Of a stretch of 64,000 nt of DNA, positions 44,602 through 53,125 are shown piece after piece. Origin of the DNA: Aestuariivivens insulae (GTDB taxonomy: Bacteria > Bacteroidota > Bacteroidia > Flavobacteriales > Flavobacteriaceae); the NCBI RefSeq assembly GCF_022662195.1, contig NZ_JAKMCS010000001.1, positions 248,001 to 312,000 on the forward strand, written 5' to 3'. Position numbers and translations under genes: made by a program. The notes beneath the pieces were generated by a model. That model did no database searches and was not told the DNA's origin. It saw only the letters and a list, made by a program, of their open reading frames with translations. Each line of letters starts with the position of its first letter. Positions within the stretch are counted from its first letter, which is position 1.

Positions 44602-46032
44602 TTAATGCTCCAACAATACTTTTATTCTGTCGCTTGCATTATCGTTTTCAGGATTTAGTTCCAGGCTTTTTCTGTACATTTCAATGGCTTTAAGGGTGTC
44701 ACCATTATTCATATACGCTTCACCAAGGGAGTCGTAAGCATCATAAGATTCGGGAAAAGCAAAGGTTTCAAGTTGAAAGAGGGCAATGGCTTTTTGGTAA
44801 AATCCTCGTTTTAACATGTCGTAACCTTTGGCGTTAAGATCCATTTCAGATAAATCTGTTTTAGATGTTGAGATCATGCTTTTAGCATAGTCTATACCTT
44901 TGTCTAAGCATGCCGTGGTCACTTTTTTGGTAAAGAAATAACGGTCTAATTTTGGGGTAGATCCGGCAAGGGTTTGTTCTATAAAAAAACGAGCGTCCAA
45001 AAAACCTTGGTCGAGGTCCTTATTGGTTAGTAGAATAACGGTATAGTTTTGTTTTTCAAAAATCCGCCATTCGGCACCAACACCAAAATGCCCGCCACTA
45101 TGGCCGTAGATACCAGACCCTTTCGCACCTGCAAACTGCATACCGTAGCCATACCAGCTATTTTCTGGCTCTGTTTTCAAAAGGGTTGTGTACTCTGTAT
45201 TTAATAATAGGTTGTGTTTGAAAGCAGTGGCAAACTTGTACAGATCATCTAGTGTGGAGTAGCCACCACCAGCGGGATTGCCTTTAACGGCACTCATAAA
45301 CATGGTCTTTTGAAGTTTGTTTGGGTATATATCCGATAGGGTATAATTCTCAGCAGCATTTTCAATAGGATGGTCCATATCAAAATTCCCAGTGTTTTTC
45401 ATTTTGGCTATAGAAAATACATTTTCGTTAATAAGCTGTTCATAAGGTAGTCGTGAAATGGCTTCTATAATTCTGCCTAGAATAACATAGTTTGTATTTC
45501 GGTAGGCAAATTGTTCATTAGGCTGGAATTCCAATGGTCTATTTTCATAAAGTGGAGCTAAGTTTTCGAGGGTTCGAAATTGGTTTTTTGGGGTGTTTAT
45601 AAATTTTTCTGACTGAAAGTAATTAGGCAATCCACTCCTATGGGATAGAAGCAATTTAATGGTTATGGAATCTCTAGCTACCTTGTTAGGATAATTTGGA
45701 AGAAATTTCCCGATAGGGTCGTCTAATGCTAATTTACCTGCTTGAATTAATTGGAATATGGCAACAGCCGTAAATGATTTGCCAATAGAGGCATAAGAAA
45801 ATTTAGTGTCTGTATTATTTTTGACCTTATGGCCCAAATGGGCAAACCCGTATGCTTTTTTAAATAGAACACTATCGTTTTTGGCTATTAAGACAGTGCC
45901 ACTAAAACCCTCTAAGGAATCTAGGTAATTTGCAATTTTTATGACCTTGCTATCAGAATGTATGTGTATGGTTTCTTTACTTGTACAAGAGCAGATAAGT
46001 ACAATAGCTAATAAGTAGGTAATCTTGTTCAT
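44602..46032 (-). CDS. Serine hydrolase (beta-lactamase/class C type) with TPR tail, exported
   Basis: 476 residues, signal peptide ending in LICSC (lipoprotein). The beta-lactamase-related domain shows SIGK (Ser-x-x-Lys nucleophile, in FSYASIGKSFTAV), YRN (Tyr-x-Asn, in FAYRNTNYVI) and GHSGG near residue 312. The C-terminal 90 residues hold TPR-like helices (YDAYDSLGEAYMNNGDTLKAIEMY). Such proteins are esterases or peptidases rather than antibiotic-resistance enzymes in most cases. It is one base from the MarR gene and probably under its control. Confidence 0.88.
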   Translation of the reverse strand: MNKITYLLAIVLICSCTSKETIHIHSDSKVIKIANYLDSLEGFSGTVLIAKNDSVLFKKAYGFAHLGHKVKNNTDTKFSYASIGKSFTAVAIFQLIQAGKLALDDPIGKFLPNYPNKVARDSITIKLLLSHRSGLPNYFQSEKFINTPKNQFRTLENLAPLYENRPLEFQPNEQFAYRNTNYVILGRIIEAISRLPYEQLINENVFSIAKMKNTGNFDMDHPIENAAENYTLSDIYPNKLQKTMFMSAVKGNPAGGGYSTLDDLYKFATAFKHNLLLNTEYTTLLKTEPENSWYGYGMQFAGAKGSGIYGHSGGHFGVGAEWRIFEKQNYTVILLTNKDLDQGFLDARFFIEQTLAGSTPKLDRYFFTKKVTTACLDKGIDYAKSMISTSKTDLSEMDLNAKGYDMLKRGFYQKAIALFQLETFAFPESYDAYDSLGEAYMNNGDTLKAIEMYRKSLELNPENDNASDRIKVLLEH

Positions 46033-46033
46033 T

Positions 46034-46471
46034 TTAATTGGTGCAGTTTTGTGTTATTTTTTTTAAGGTATCGAATAATTGGATGAGTTCTGGTTCGGTA
46101 ATCCCCTGTAAAGCAGTTTTTCGGTTAAGTACTATAATAGGGGTTAATTGGGCAATAGCCTTTTCCCCTTTTGCTGTTATGGTTACCGACGAACGTCTTT
46201 TGTCTTTAGTATCAATTTTTTTGGAGATATAACCTTTATCTTCCATTAATTTCAATATCCGTGTGATAGAAGCATAATCTTTAAAAACCAAATTGGCCAA
46301 TTCCATCTGGGTAAGGCTATTGTTTTTATGTAAAATGATGAGAATTAGGCCCTGGTCGACAGTGATGTCTGGTATGACTTCCGCTATATTTTTAGCACAT
46401 AATTTGCGATAGGCCTTTATGGTTTCTTCAATAGTATAAAGAATAGTAGATGTTGGTGTATCGAATGTCAT
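46034..46471 (-). CDS. MarR-family transcriptional regulator
   Basis: 145 residues from ATG 46471; a longer frame would need a TTG start inside the palindrome. Winged-helix MarR: QGLILIILHKNNSLTQMELANLVFKDYASITRILKLMEDKGYI is the recognition region, DTKDKRRSSVTITAKGEKA the wing. It precedes the serine hydrolase gene by one base and has a perfect 22-base palindrome 2 bases upstream of its ATG, an obvious autoregulation site. Confidence 0.9.
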   Translation of the reverse strand: MTFDTPTSTILYTIEETIKAYRKLCAKNIAEVIPDITVDQGLILIILHKNNSLTQMELANLVFKDYASITRILKLMEDKGYISKKIDTKDKRRSSVTITAKGEKAIAQLTPIIVLNRKTALQGITEPELIQLFDTLKKITQNCTN

Positions 46472-46472
46472 A

Positions 46473-46494
46473 ATTATTTGATATATCAAATAAT
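46473..46494. promoter_or_regulatory. Perfect 22-bp palindrome, likely MarR operator
   Basis: Half-site ATTATTTGATA, then its exact complement, with no spacer and no mismatch. It ends 2 bases upstream of the MarR start codon. MarR proteins typically bind palindromes of this size near their own promoter, so repression of the MarR-hydrolase operon is the natural reading. Confidence 0.65.
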
Positions 46495-46585
46495 AATTTT
46501 AGATCTTTTACTGTATCTGCAGAATGAAGGAACTATTCAGTTTTAAAAATCATCAATCAAAAATCACCAATAGTAAATTTAAATC

Positions 46586-46593
46586 TATCTTTG
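46586..46593 (+). promoter_or_regulatory. Bacteroidetes -7 promoter element (TATCTTTG)
   Basis: Exact TAnnTTTG match 17 bases before the pseudouridine-synthase-like ATG at 46611. Confidence 0.6.
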
Positions 46594-46610
46594 CATAAAA
46601 ATTAATCAAC

Positions 46611-47456
46611 ATGAATAGGCATCAAGGCAGAAAGGGAAAAGGGAAACCATCGGGAAGAGGGCATAATACCACGCGTAAAACAAGTTATGCTAGAGGCAAT
46701 GCGCCTATAAAGAAAGCAGTACAGTCTAGTGGAGAGCAGCCATCGAATCCCAATGAAATTCGCTTAAATAAGTACATTGCCAATTCTGGTATTTGCTCAC
46801 GAAGGGAAGCCGATGTACATATCGCAACGGGACTTGTTACTGTAAACGGTACAGTAGTTACCGAAATGGGTTATAAAGTAAAACCCACCGATGAGGTGCG
46901 CTACGATGGTGCGAGGGTTAACCCAGAGCAAAAAGCATATGTGTTACTTAATAAACCTAAAGGTTTTGCTACGACTACAAGTGAAGGTAAGGGAAGAACT
47001 GTTATGGACTTGGTGGCCAATGCCACATCATCCCGGATCAAGCCTATTGGCCGCTTAGGTAGAAATTCCAAAGGCCTGTTATTGTTCACCAATGATGAAG
47101 TGATTGCTAACAAATTTACCAATTCAAAGTACGGTGTACCACGATTGTTTCACATCGAATTGGATAAAAACCTAAAGCTGGAAGACTTCAAAAAAATCCA
47201 AAATGGTTTTAAGATAGATGGGAAATTAATTGCTGTAGAAGAGATTAGTTATATCGATGGTGCTAGTAAAAAAGAGATAGGTCTAAAAATAAAAAACACG
47301 GGCAATACCATCATACGTACCATTTTCGAACATTTTAACTACGATATTTTAAGTATTGACTGTGTGGCTATAGCACATCTTACCAAAAAGGATATTCCAA
47401 GAGGGCATTGGAAACATTTGACCCAACAGGAACTGAATAATCTTAAGATGCTGTAA
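46611..47456 (+). CDS. RluB/RsuA-like pseudouridine synthase homologue lacking the catalytic Asp
   Basis: 281 residues: a basic tail, an S4 RNA-binding domain (about 49-95, IRLNKYIANSGICSRREADV) and an RsuA/RluB domain. In active members the motif is GRLD followed by TxGLLL, with the Asp as catalyst; here it reads GRLGRNSKGLLLFTND, Gly150 (GGT at 47058-47060) taking the place of Asp. The later GRNRxVRR-type motif is also altered to GNTIIRTIFE (231-240). The rest of the fold is well kept to the end (LTKKDIPRGHWKHLT), so this is not simple decay. Probably an RNA-binding but catalytically inactive homologue. Confidence 0.85.
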   Translation: MNRHQGRKGKGKPSGRGHNTTRKTSYARGNAPIKKAVQSSGEQPSNPNEIRLNKYIANSGICSRREADVHIATGLVTVNGTVVTEMGYKVKPTDEVRYDGARVNPEQKAYVLLNKPKGFATTTSEGKGRTVMDLVANATSSRIKPIGRLGRNSKGLLLFTNDEVIANKFTNSKYGVPRLFHIELDKNLKLEDFKKIQNGFKIDGKLIAVEEISYIDGASKKEIGLKIKNTGNTIIRTIFEHFNYDILSIDCVAIAHLTKKDIPRGHWKHLTQQELNNLKML

Positions 47457-47789
47457 ATCAGTATTAAAATAATTTTAAAAAAAATTAAAGAAAAACAGAT
47501 TTAATTAAATTTTTTGTATTTCATTTGTACTGTATTTAGCTGAACAAATTGAAACCTGTTTTTATGTTCGGGCTTTTGAAAATTAGGAAGTCATATTCAA
47601 AAGCAGCTTACAGATTAAGTGACCGAATTTTAAAGCTAACTTCCGTGACTGCAATAGGTGCTAGCCAGCATCATTACGATTTTGTGCCTACTACACAAAA
47701 TCAAATCCGTATTTGATACCATTTATTTTTCATTCAATCAGCGAATCGTTAATACGCTTATTTTTTCAGTTAACTTTTTTATAAAATAA
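47457..47789 (+). promoter_or_regulatory. Hairpin-rich leader upstream of arginine decarboxylase
   Basis: A 333-base non-coding stretch with several consecutive inverted repeats: 9-base stem 47572-47580/47596-47604 (15-base loop), 6-base stem 47657-47662/47667-47672 (one G-T), perfect 9-base stem GATTTTGTG/CACAAAATC 47678-47686/47694-47702 (7-base loop), and TCAAAT/ATTTGA 47701-47706/47711-47716, which competes with the previous stem. They sit within 220 bases of the decarboxylase start. A structured 5' leader or attenuator is plausible; promoter elements are not clear. Confidence 0.45.
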
Positions 47790-49190
47790 ATGAATACGAA
47801 ATATATTGATTTAATCAATCAAACTTTTGATTTCCCTCAAGAGGAATTTGAACTTGAAGATAAAACGCTACAGTTTCATGGTATCGATTTAATGACATTG
47901 GTAGAAACCTATGGAGCGCCGCTTAAGTTTACCTATTTACCACAAATATCGGCCAATATACAAAGAGCCAAAGGGTGGTTTGCCAAAGCCTTAAAGAACA
48001 ATAAGTACCGTGGGAAGTATAGTTATTGCTACTGTACCAAGAGCTCTCACTTTAAGCATGTGTTGCATGAGGCCTTAAAGAATGACATCCATATTGAAAC
48101 CTCTTCGGCCTTCGATATAGATATCGTGGAAAACCTAAAAAAAGAAGGTAAGATAACCGACGAAACCTATGTGCTAAGTAATGGGTTTAAGCGTTCGCAA
48201 TATGTGACCAACATTGCTAGGTTGATAAATAATGGGCATAAAAACTGTATTCCCATTATCGATAATTACGAAGAAATAGATTTGCTTTCAGCAGAAATTG
48301 AAGGGAAATTTAATATTGGTATCCGTATCGCATCAGAAGAAGAACCAAAATTTGAGTTTTACACCTCACGTTTGGGGATTGGCTATAAAAACATTGTCCC
48401 TTTCTATAAAAACCAAATTAAGGGCAATAAAAAGGTAAGGCTTAAAATGTTGCACTTTTTTATTAATACTGGTATTAGGGACAATGCTTACTATTGGAAC
48501 GAACTTTCAAAATGTTTGAAAGTGTATACCAGTTTAAAAAAGATTTGTCCGTCGCTGGACAGCTTAAACATTGGGGGCGGTTTTCCTACAAAAAGCTCGT
48601 TGGCTTTCGATTTTGATTATGAATATATGGTTGATGAAATTATCAATCAAATAAAATTGGCTTGCGATGAAGAAGGGGTTGAAGTTCCCCATGTATTTAC
48701 GGAATTTGGTAGCTTTACCGTAGGAGAAAGTGGTGGTGCTATTTACGAGGTGCTTTACCAAAAGCAACAAAACGACCGTGAAAAATGGAATATGATCAAT
48801 TCATCTTTCATTACCACATTACCCGATACCTGGGCGATAAACAAACGGTTTATTATGTTGCCCATTAACCGTTGGAATGATACCTACGAGCGCGTCTTAT
48901 TGGGAGGTTTAACCTGCGATAGTGACGATTATTACAATAGTGAACAGCACATGAATGCGATTTACTTGCCAAAATACAACAAGGAAAAACCTTTGTATAT
49001 TGGGTTTTTTAATACAGGAGCCTATCAAGAAACTATAGGTGGCTTTGGTGGATTACAGCACTGCTTAATTCCGTCACCAAAACATGTTTTAATAGATCGT
49101 GATGCAAACGGAAACATCACAACAGAATTATTTAGTGAACAACAAAAAAGTGAAGACTTACTTAAAATCTTAGGTTATGACAGCCTATAA
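47790..49190 (+). CDS. speA: Arginine decarboxylase, fold type III PLP enzyme
   Basis: 466 residues, shorter than the E. coli SpeA (about 660). PLP motifs: YSYCYCTKSSHFKHVL (Lys for the cofactor), HFFINTGIRD-type His region, SLNIGGGFPTKSS (phosphate-binding glycines), and C-terminal GLTCDSDDYY (the CDSxD motif supplying the active-site Cys/Asp). It forms agmatine from arginine, the first step of the agmatine route to putrescine; an agmatinase gene follows after 81 bases. The lack of extra SpeA domains fits the shorter Bacteroidetes form. Confidence 0.88.
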   Translation: MNTKYIDLINQTFDFPQEEFELEDKTLQFHGIDLMTLVETYGAPLKFTYLPQISANIQRAKGWFAKALKNNKYRGKYSYCYCTKSSHFKHVLHEALKNDIHIETSSAFDIDIVENLKKEGKITDETYVLSNGFKRSQYVTNIARLINNGHKNCIPIIDNYEEIDLLSAEIEGKFNIGIRIASEEEPKFEFYTSRLGIGYKNIVPFYKNQIKGNKKVRLKMLHFFINTGIRDNAYYWNELSKCLKVYTSLKKICPSLDSLNIGGGFPTKSSLAFDFDYEYMVDEIINQIKLACDEEGVEVPHVFTEFGSFTVGESGGAIYEVLYQKQQNDREKWNMINSSFITTLPDTWAINKRFIMLPINRWNDTYERVLLGGLTCDSDDYYNSEQHMNAIYLPKYNKEKPLYIGFFNTGAYQETIGGFGGLQHCLIPSPKHVLIDRDANGNITTELFSEQQKSEDLLKILGYDSL

Positions 49191-49271
49191 AGGGCATTTG
49201 GCAAGCAATGGCCAATATCAGCCAAATAGTTAAAATATAGACCCAATAGGGCGTTGTAAAATTTTTGAAGA

Positions 49272-50219
49272 ATGACAACCAATATTAATAATACCTATGC
49301 AGGAATTCCTGAGGAATTCGCAAAATTGGAACAAGCAAAAATTGTATTGATCCCTGTACCTTACGATGGTACGAGTACCTGGCAAAAAGGTGCCGATAAA
49401 GGGCCTCAGGCTTTTTTGGAAGCTTCAGAAAATATGGAGCTGTATGATATAGAAACCGATACCGAAGTGTACCAACAAGGCGTATATTTAGCCGATGCCG
49501 TTACCGAAAACGGTTCGCCAGAAGCAATGGTAGATGCCGTACATAAAGTGACAAAACAGTATATAAAGAAAAATAAGTTTGTAACCATTTTTGGTGGCGA
49601 ACATTCCATATCTATAGGAACCATAAGAGCCTTTAACGAAATGTTTCCAAGTTTGACCGTGTTGCATATCGACGCTCATGCCGATTTACGTAAAAGTTAC
49701 GAAGGCTCTACCTGTAATCACGCTTGCGCAGTATACGAAGCAAGTCAAACCACGAACTTAATTCAAGTGGGGATCCGTTCTATGGATAGTATTGAAAAAA
49801 CGGTTATGGATACCGATAAAACCTATTTTGCCCATGAGATGGCTGTAGACGATACCTGGATGGATTCGGCTATCGATCAAATGACCAATAATGTGTTTAT
49901 TACTTTAGATTTAGATGCTTTAGACCCTTCCATTATGCCAAGTACAGGAACGCCAGAACCAGGTGGTTTGTTTTGGTATGAGACCTTAGATTTTTTAAAG
50001 CAGGTTTTTGCTGAGAAAAATGTAGTAGGTTTCGATATCGTTGAACTTTGTCCTAATTCAAAAGAAAAATCATCAGACTTTTTAGCTGCGAAATTGTATT
50101 ATAAGATGTTAAGTTATAAATTTATGGACGAAGCTATCGATGATGATTATGATAACACTTACGATGTGTCTAAACAAAAAGGAAATGTAACTAAATTTAA
50201 TGACGACGATGCGTACTAA
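49272..50219 (+). CDS. speB: Agmatinase (ureohydrolase)
   Basis: 315 residues of the arginase/agmatinase family with all manganese ligands: FGGEHSISIGTIRAF, LHIDAHADLRKSYEG, NHACAVYEA, FITLDLDALDPSIMPSTGTPEPGG and FDIVELCPNS. It converts agmatine to putrescine and urea. Placed between arginine decarboxylase and a deoxyhypusine-synthase-like gene, it overlaps the latter by about 10-20 bases depending on its start. The acidic C-terminal tail (DEAIDDDYDNTYDVS) is unusual but occurs in Flavobacteriia. Confidence 0.93.
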   Translation: MTTNINNTYAGIPEEFAKLEQAKIVLIPVPYDGTSTWQKGADKGPQAFLEASENMELYDIETDTEVYQQGVYLADAVTENGSPEAMVDAVHKVTKQYIKKNKFVTIFGGEHSISIGTIRAFNEMFPSLTVLHIDAHADLRKSYEGSTCNHACAVYEASQTTNLIQVGIRSMDSIEKTVMDTDKTYFAHEMAVDDTWMDSAIDQMTNNVFITLDLDALDPSIMPSTGTPEPGGLFWYETLDFLKQVFAEKNVVGFDIVELCPNSKEKSSDFLAAKLYYKMLSYKFMDEAIDDDYDNTYDVSKQKGNVTKFNDDDAY

Positions 50220-51183
50220 AGGTCCAATATCACAATTTATAGAAAAACATTATTTGCATTTTAATGCCGCCGCTTTGGTAGATGCAGCCAAAGGTTACGA
50301 GGCACAATTAGATAATGGAGCCAAAATGCTTATTTCCTTAGCAGGAGCTATGAGTACGGCAGAGTTGGGGAAAAGCTTGGCAGAAATAATACGACAGGAT
50401 AAAGTGCAAATTATATCCTGTACCGGGGCTAACCTTGAAGAAGATATTATGAATCTTGTGGCACATTCGCATTACAAAAGAGTGCCCAACTATCGCGATT
50501 TAACGCCAAAAGAAGAATGGGATTTGTTGGAAAAAGGGTTAAATAGAGTTACAGATACCTGTATTCCAGAAGAAGAAGCTTTTAGGCGTTTGCAAGAACA
50601 TATTTTTAAAATTTGGAAAGAAGCCGATGCTAAGGGCGAGCGCTATTTACCACATGAATTCATGTATAAGATGTTGCTATCTGGCGTTTTAGAACAGTAC
50701 TACGAAATTGATTTGAAAGATTCGTGGATGTACGCTGCAGCCGAAAAGAATTTGCCTATTGTATGCCCAGGTTGGGAAGACAGTACCATGGGGAATATTT
50801 TTGCCAGTTATGTGTTAAAAGGCGAATTGAAAGCCAGCACCATAAAGTCGGGTATAGAATACATGACTTTTTTAGCCGATTGGTATACAGAGAATTCTAA
50901 GAATGGTATTGGGTTTTTCCAAATAGGAGGTGGTATTGCAGGTGATTTCCCAATTTGTGTGGTGCCTATGCTTTACCAGGATATGGAGCGTACAGACACC
51001 CCGTTTTGGAGCTACTTTTGCCAGATAAGTGATTCTACAACAAGCTATGGCTCTTACTCGGGTGCAGTGCCTAATGAAAAGATAACTTGGGGGAAACTCG
51101 ATATCGATACACCAAAATTTATTATAGAAAGTGATGCTACTATTGTTGCGCCTTTAATTTTTGCCTATCTTTTGAACCAGTAA
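50209..51183 (+). CDS. Deoxyhypusine-synthase-like protein
   Basis: 324 residues from ATG 50209; an in-frame ATG at 50200 adds three residues. Deoxyhypusine synthase fold with MLISLAGAMSTAELGKSLAEIIR, ISCTGANLEEDIMNL, FFQIGGGIAGDFPICVVPML and the catalytic-lysine segment ITWGKLDIDTPKFI (Lys at 51094-51096, equivalent to the lysine that forms the enzyme-imine intermediate). Bacteria lack the eIF5A substrate, so a small amine acceptor is likely; some bacterial homologues are proposed homospermidine synthases. The genes for agmatine and putrescine formation directly upstream support a polyamine role. Confidence 0.88.
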   Translation: MRTKGPISQFIEKHYLHFNAAALVDAAKGYEAQLDNGAKMLISLAGAMSTAELGKSLAEIIRQDKVQIISCTGANLEEDIMNLVAHSHYKRVPNYRDLTPKEEWDLLEKGLNRVTDTCIPEEEAFRRLQEHIFKIWKEADAKGERYLPHEFMYKMLLSGVLEQYYEIDLKDSWMYAAAEKNLPIVCPGWEDSTMGNIFASYVLKGELKASTIKSGIEYMTFLADWYTENSKNGIGFFQIGGGIAGDFPICVVPMLYQDMERTDTPFWSYFCQISDSTTSYGSYSGAVPNEKITWGKLDIDTPKFIIESDATIVAPLIFAYLLNQ

Positions 51184-51212
51184 ACCAAACTAACCAAACT
51201 TTTATTAAAAAA

Positions 51213-51539
51213 ATGAAAAACAGGAATGATAATTTAAAGCGTGTCATTGTAGATTTTAAAAAATTAACACCAGAAATATTGGCCTTATTGGTTGAAAAGT
51301 ATCCCGATGGTTACGATGATGATCAAATTATATCATTTAGAAATCAGCATAACGAAATTATTGAAGCTGTTGAAGTGACGACCACAGATACAAAATATCT
51401 GGTAAAGGTTAGTAAAAAACTGGCCATAACCATGGAGAATTATGATGAGGATGATTATGAAGATTTTAATAATGACGATCCAGAAGCTGTTCAAGAACCG
51501 GAAATTGCTAACGGGGATTCAGATAATGAAAACGATTAA
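51213..51539 (+). CDS. Small acidic conserved protein, unknown
   Basis: 108 residues. Residues 1-75 form a conserved-looking core (RVIVDFKKLTPEILALLVEKYPDGYDDDQI, then NEIIEAVEVTTTDTKYLVKVS), followed by a strongly acidic, low-complexity tail (NYDEDDYEDFNNDDPEAVQE). Related proteins occur throughout Flavobacteriia and are sometimes mislabelled DNA primase; nothing primase-like is visible here. It starts 29 bases after the deoxyhypusine-synthase-like gene and may be co-transcribed. Confidence 0.75.
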   Translation: MKNRNDNLKRVIVDFKKLTPEILALLVEKYPDGYDDDQIISFRNQHNEIIEAVEVTTTDTKYLVKVSKKLAITMENYDEDDYEDFNNDDPEAVQEPEIANGDSDNEND

Positions 51540-51554
51540 TATATTACAAATGCT

Positions 51555-51776
51555 ATGAGAACAGCTGTTTTTAAGTCGTACAAAAACGGTTATTATATAT
51601 TTTGGTTTGAAAATGGTGAAGAGCTAGCTTTTGAGGAAGTTCACCCGCGTGTTTTAAAGCAGTTCAATTTAAAAAGCGATAATAGTTTAATTGACAAAGA
51701 GTTTAGAATAACCTTTGTAGAGGACGAAGATGGCGATGATGTTATTTATAGGGTACAAAGTTTAAAACCCATATAG
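51555..51776 (+). CDS. Small protein, cytoplasmic paralogue of the 53126 gene
   Basis: 73 residues without a signal peptide: SYKNGYYIFWFENGEELAFEEVHPRVLKQFNLKSD, then LIDKEFRITFVEDEDGDDVIYRV. This matches, segment by segment, the mature part of the 119-residue exported protein at 53126 (EEYTITFQEVKKEVLEAFDL and LLNKKFKITYTVE). Function unknown. It follows the acidic protein by 15 bases. Confidence 0.75.
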   Translation: MRTAVFKSYKNGYYIFWFENGEELAFEEVHPRVLKQFNLKSDNSLIDKEFRITFVEDEDGDDVIYRVQSLKPI

Positions 51777-51796
51777 TTTACTTTAATTTATGGTCT

Positions 51797-52207
51797 ATGC
51801 AAACATCGTTTCACATGTCTTTACCTTGCCAGAGTGTCAAGGAGACAAAAAGTTTTTATAATAACATTGGAGCTTCATTTGGAAGAAGCACATTAAATTG
51901 GGTCGATGTAAATTTTTATGGCCATCAAATAACATTCATAAAGGCAGGTAAGTTTAACTTTAATAGCCCTAATTATGTGTTTGAAGGTAAGATATTGCCA
52001 TCCTTCCATTTTGGAATTATTTTAGACCATACCACTTGGCAGAATAGTTATGCCAAACTAAAGGAGCTACAATTAGACTTGGTAACCCAATCTACTTTTT
52101 TAAAGCATAAAGCAGGAGAGCACCATTCTTTTTTTGTGAAGGACCCTAATGGGTATATGTTGGAATTTAAGAGTTTTAAAGATTCAAACGACGTATTTAA
52201 TACTTAA
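51797..52207 (+). CDS. VOC-family (glyoxalase-like) protein
   Basis: 136 residues, two beta-alpha-beta-beta-beta modules: HMSLPCQSVKETKSFYNNIGASFGRS, FYGHQITFIKA, SFHFGIILDHTTWQN, HSFFVKDPNGYMLEFKSF. The FFVKDPNGYMLEFK ending is the common metal-ligand segment (Glu). VOC proteins include dioxygenases, lyases and resistance proteins; the specific reaction is not assignable. Its stop is followed at once by the next ATG. Confidence 0.88.
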   Translation: MQTSFHMSLPCQSVKETKSFYNNIGASFGRSTLNWVDVNFYGHQITFIKAGKFNFNSPNYVFEGKILPSFHFGIILDHTTWQNSYAKLKELQLDLVTQSTFLKHKAGEHHSFFVKDPNGYMLEFKSFKDSNDVFNT

Positions 52208-52993
52208 ATGTATTCTGTAGTTGCTTACCAAGTAGCTAGTGCTATCAACATAAAATCTAGCAAGCAAGGATTGCCGTGGCAGTTGTTGTTTCATGATAGC
52301 GATGAACTTTACTATACAAGTTCACCACAAAAATTTATTTACATCTTTCAGTATGGCATGGTGAGCTTTTTTAACATGCCTAAACTTGAAATTGAAATGG
52401 CCTTGCAGCACATACAGCCATTCTGTGTTAATTATTTCAAACAAAAGTTATCAGATTCGGTAGCTGTTGTTGTAGAGCCCAATACCTTAAAAGTAGAATT
52501 TAACAGTGTAGTACTCCCTAGTTTTGATGAAGAAATGATTCGATTGGTGATGCTTAATGCGTCACAGTCGGTAGCCTTGAACAGGTACTCTGAAATTACT
52601 GAAGAACTGCTTGTTGAAACCAATAAGCATACGCTATATCTAGAGCAAAAGGGAAAACTGGACATTTCCGGGAACAAGTTAAAACGGTTTATAGGTAAAG
52701 TATTGAATATAAAAAATAGGATTTCAGAGAACCTATATATTTTCGATTCGCCCGAAATTACCTGGGAAAATGAACAACTTAACAAGCTTAACCTAGACTT
52801 AAAAAAAGCATTCGATTTAAAAGACCGATATCGGTTAATCCATGATCGTATAGAGATTATAAAAGAGAATTTAGAGCTTTTTAAGGATATTATGGATCAT
52901 AAGGAGAGTAGTAAGCTCGAATGGATTATTATAATCCTTATCGTTATTGAAGTGATTGATTTATTTATAGCAAAACTTATTAATTTAATTTGA
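52208..52993 (+). CDS. RMND1/Sif2-family (DUF155) membrane-anchored protein
   Basis: 261 residues: FIYIFQYGMVSFFNMPKLE is the characteristic N-terminal DUF155 segment, DSPEITWENEQLNKL and DRYRLIHDRIEIIKENLELFKDIMDHKESSKLEWIIIILIVIEV the C-terminal one, ending in one membrane helix. In mitochondria the family (RMND1) supports translation; bacterial roles are poorly known. It is contiguous with the VOC gene. I would keep the function open. Confidence 0.88.
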   Translation: MYSVVAYQVASAINIKSSKQGLPWQLLFHDSDELYYTSSPQKFIYIFQYGMVSFFNMPKLEIEMALQHIQPFCVNYFKQKLSDSVAVVVEPNTLKVEFNSVVLPSFDEEMIRLVMLNASQSVALNRYSEITEELLVETNKHTLYLEQKGKLDISGNKLKRFIGKVLNIKNRISENLYIFDSPEITWENEQLNKLNLDLKKAFDLKDRYRLIHDRIEIIKENLELFKDIMDHKESSKLEWIIIILIVIEVIDLFIAKLINLI

Positions 52994-53125
52994 TAGGCAA
53001 GAAAGGATTCTGTTTAAAACTAATGCTACTAACGACTTAAGGGATTAAGCTGTTGAAAGCCAATCGGACTTGTGGTAGTAATGATTTCCGATGTATAATT
53101 CCAATACAATTTAAATTTTTTTTAA

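Noticed and set aside
44602-46032. Antibiotic-resistance beta-lactamase
   Set aside because: The Ser-x-x-Lys and Tyr-x-Asn motifs fit the wider serine hydrolase family, and the TPR tail and context do not suggest resistance.
46472-46489. TTG start for the MarR gene
   Set aside because: It lies in the palindrome; ATG 46471 is the better start.
46611-47456. Plain RluB pseudouridine synthase annotation
   Set aside because: The catalytic Asp is replaced by Gly, so the usual activity should not be assumed.
51213-51539. DNA primase
   Set aside because: Homologues are sometimes so named, but the 108-residue acidic protein has no primase motif.
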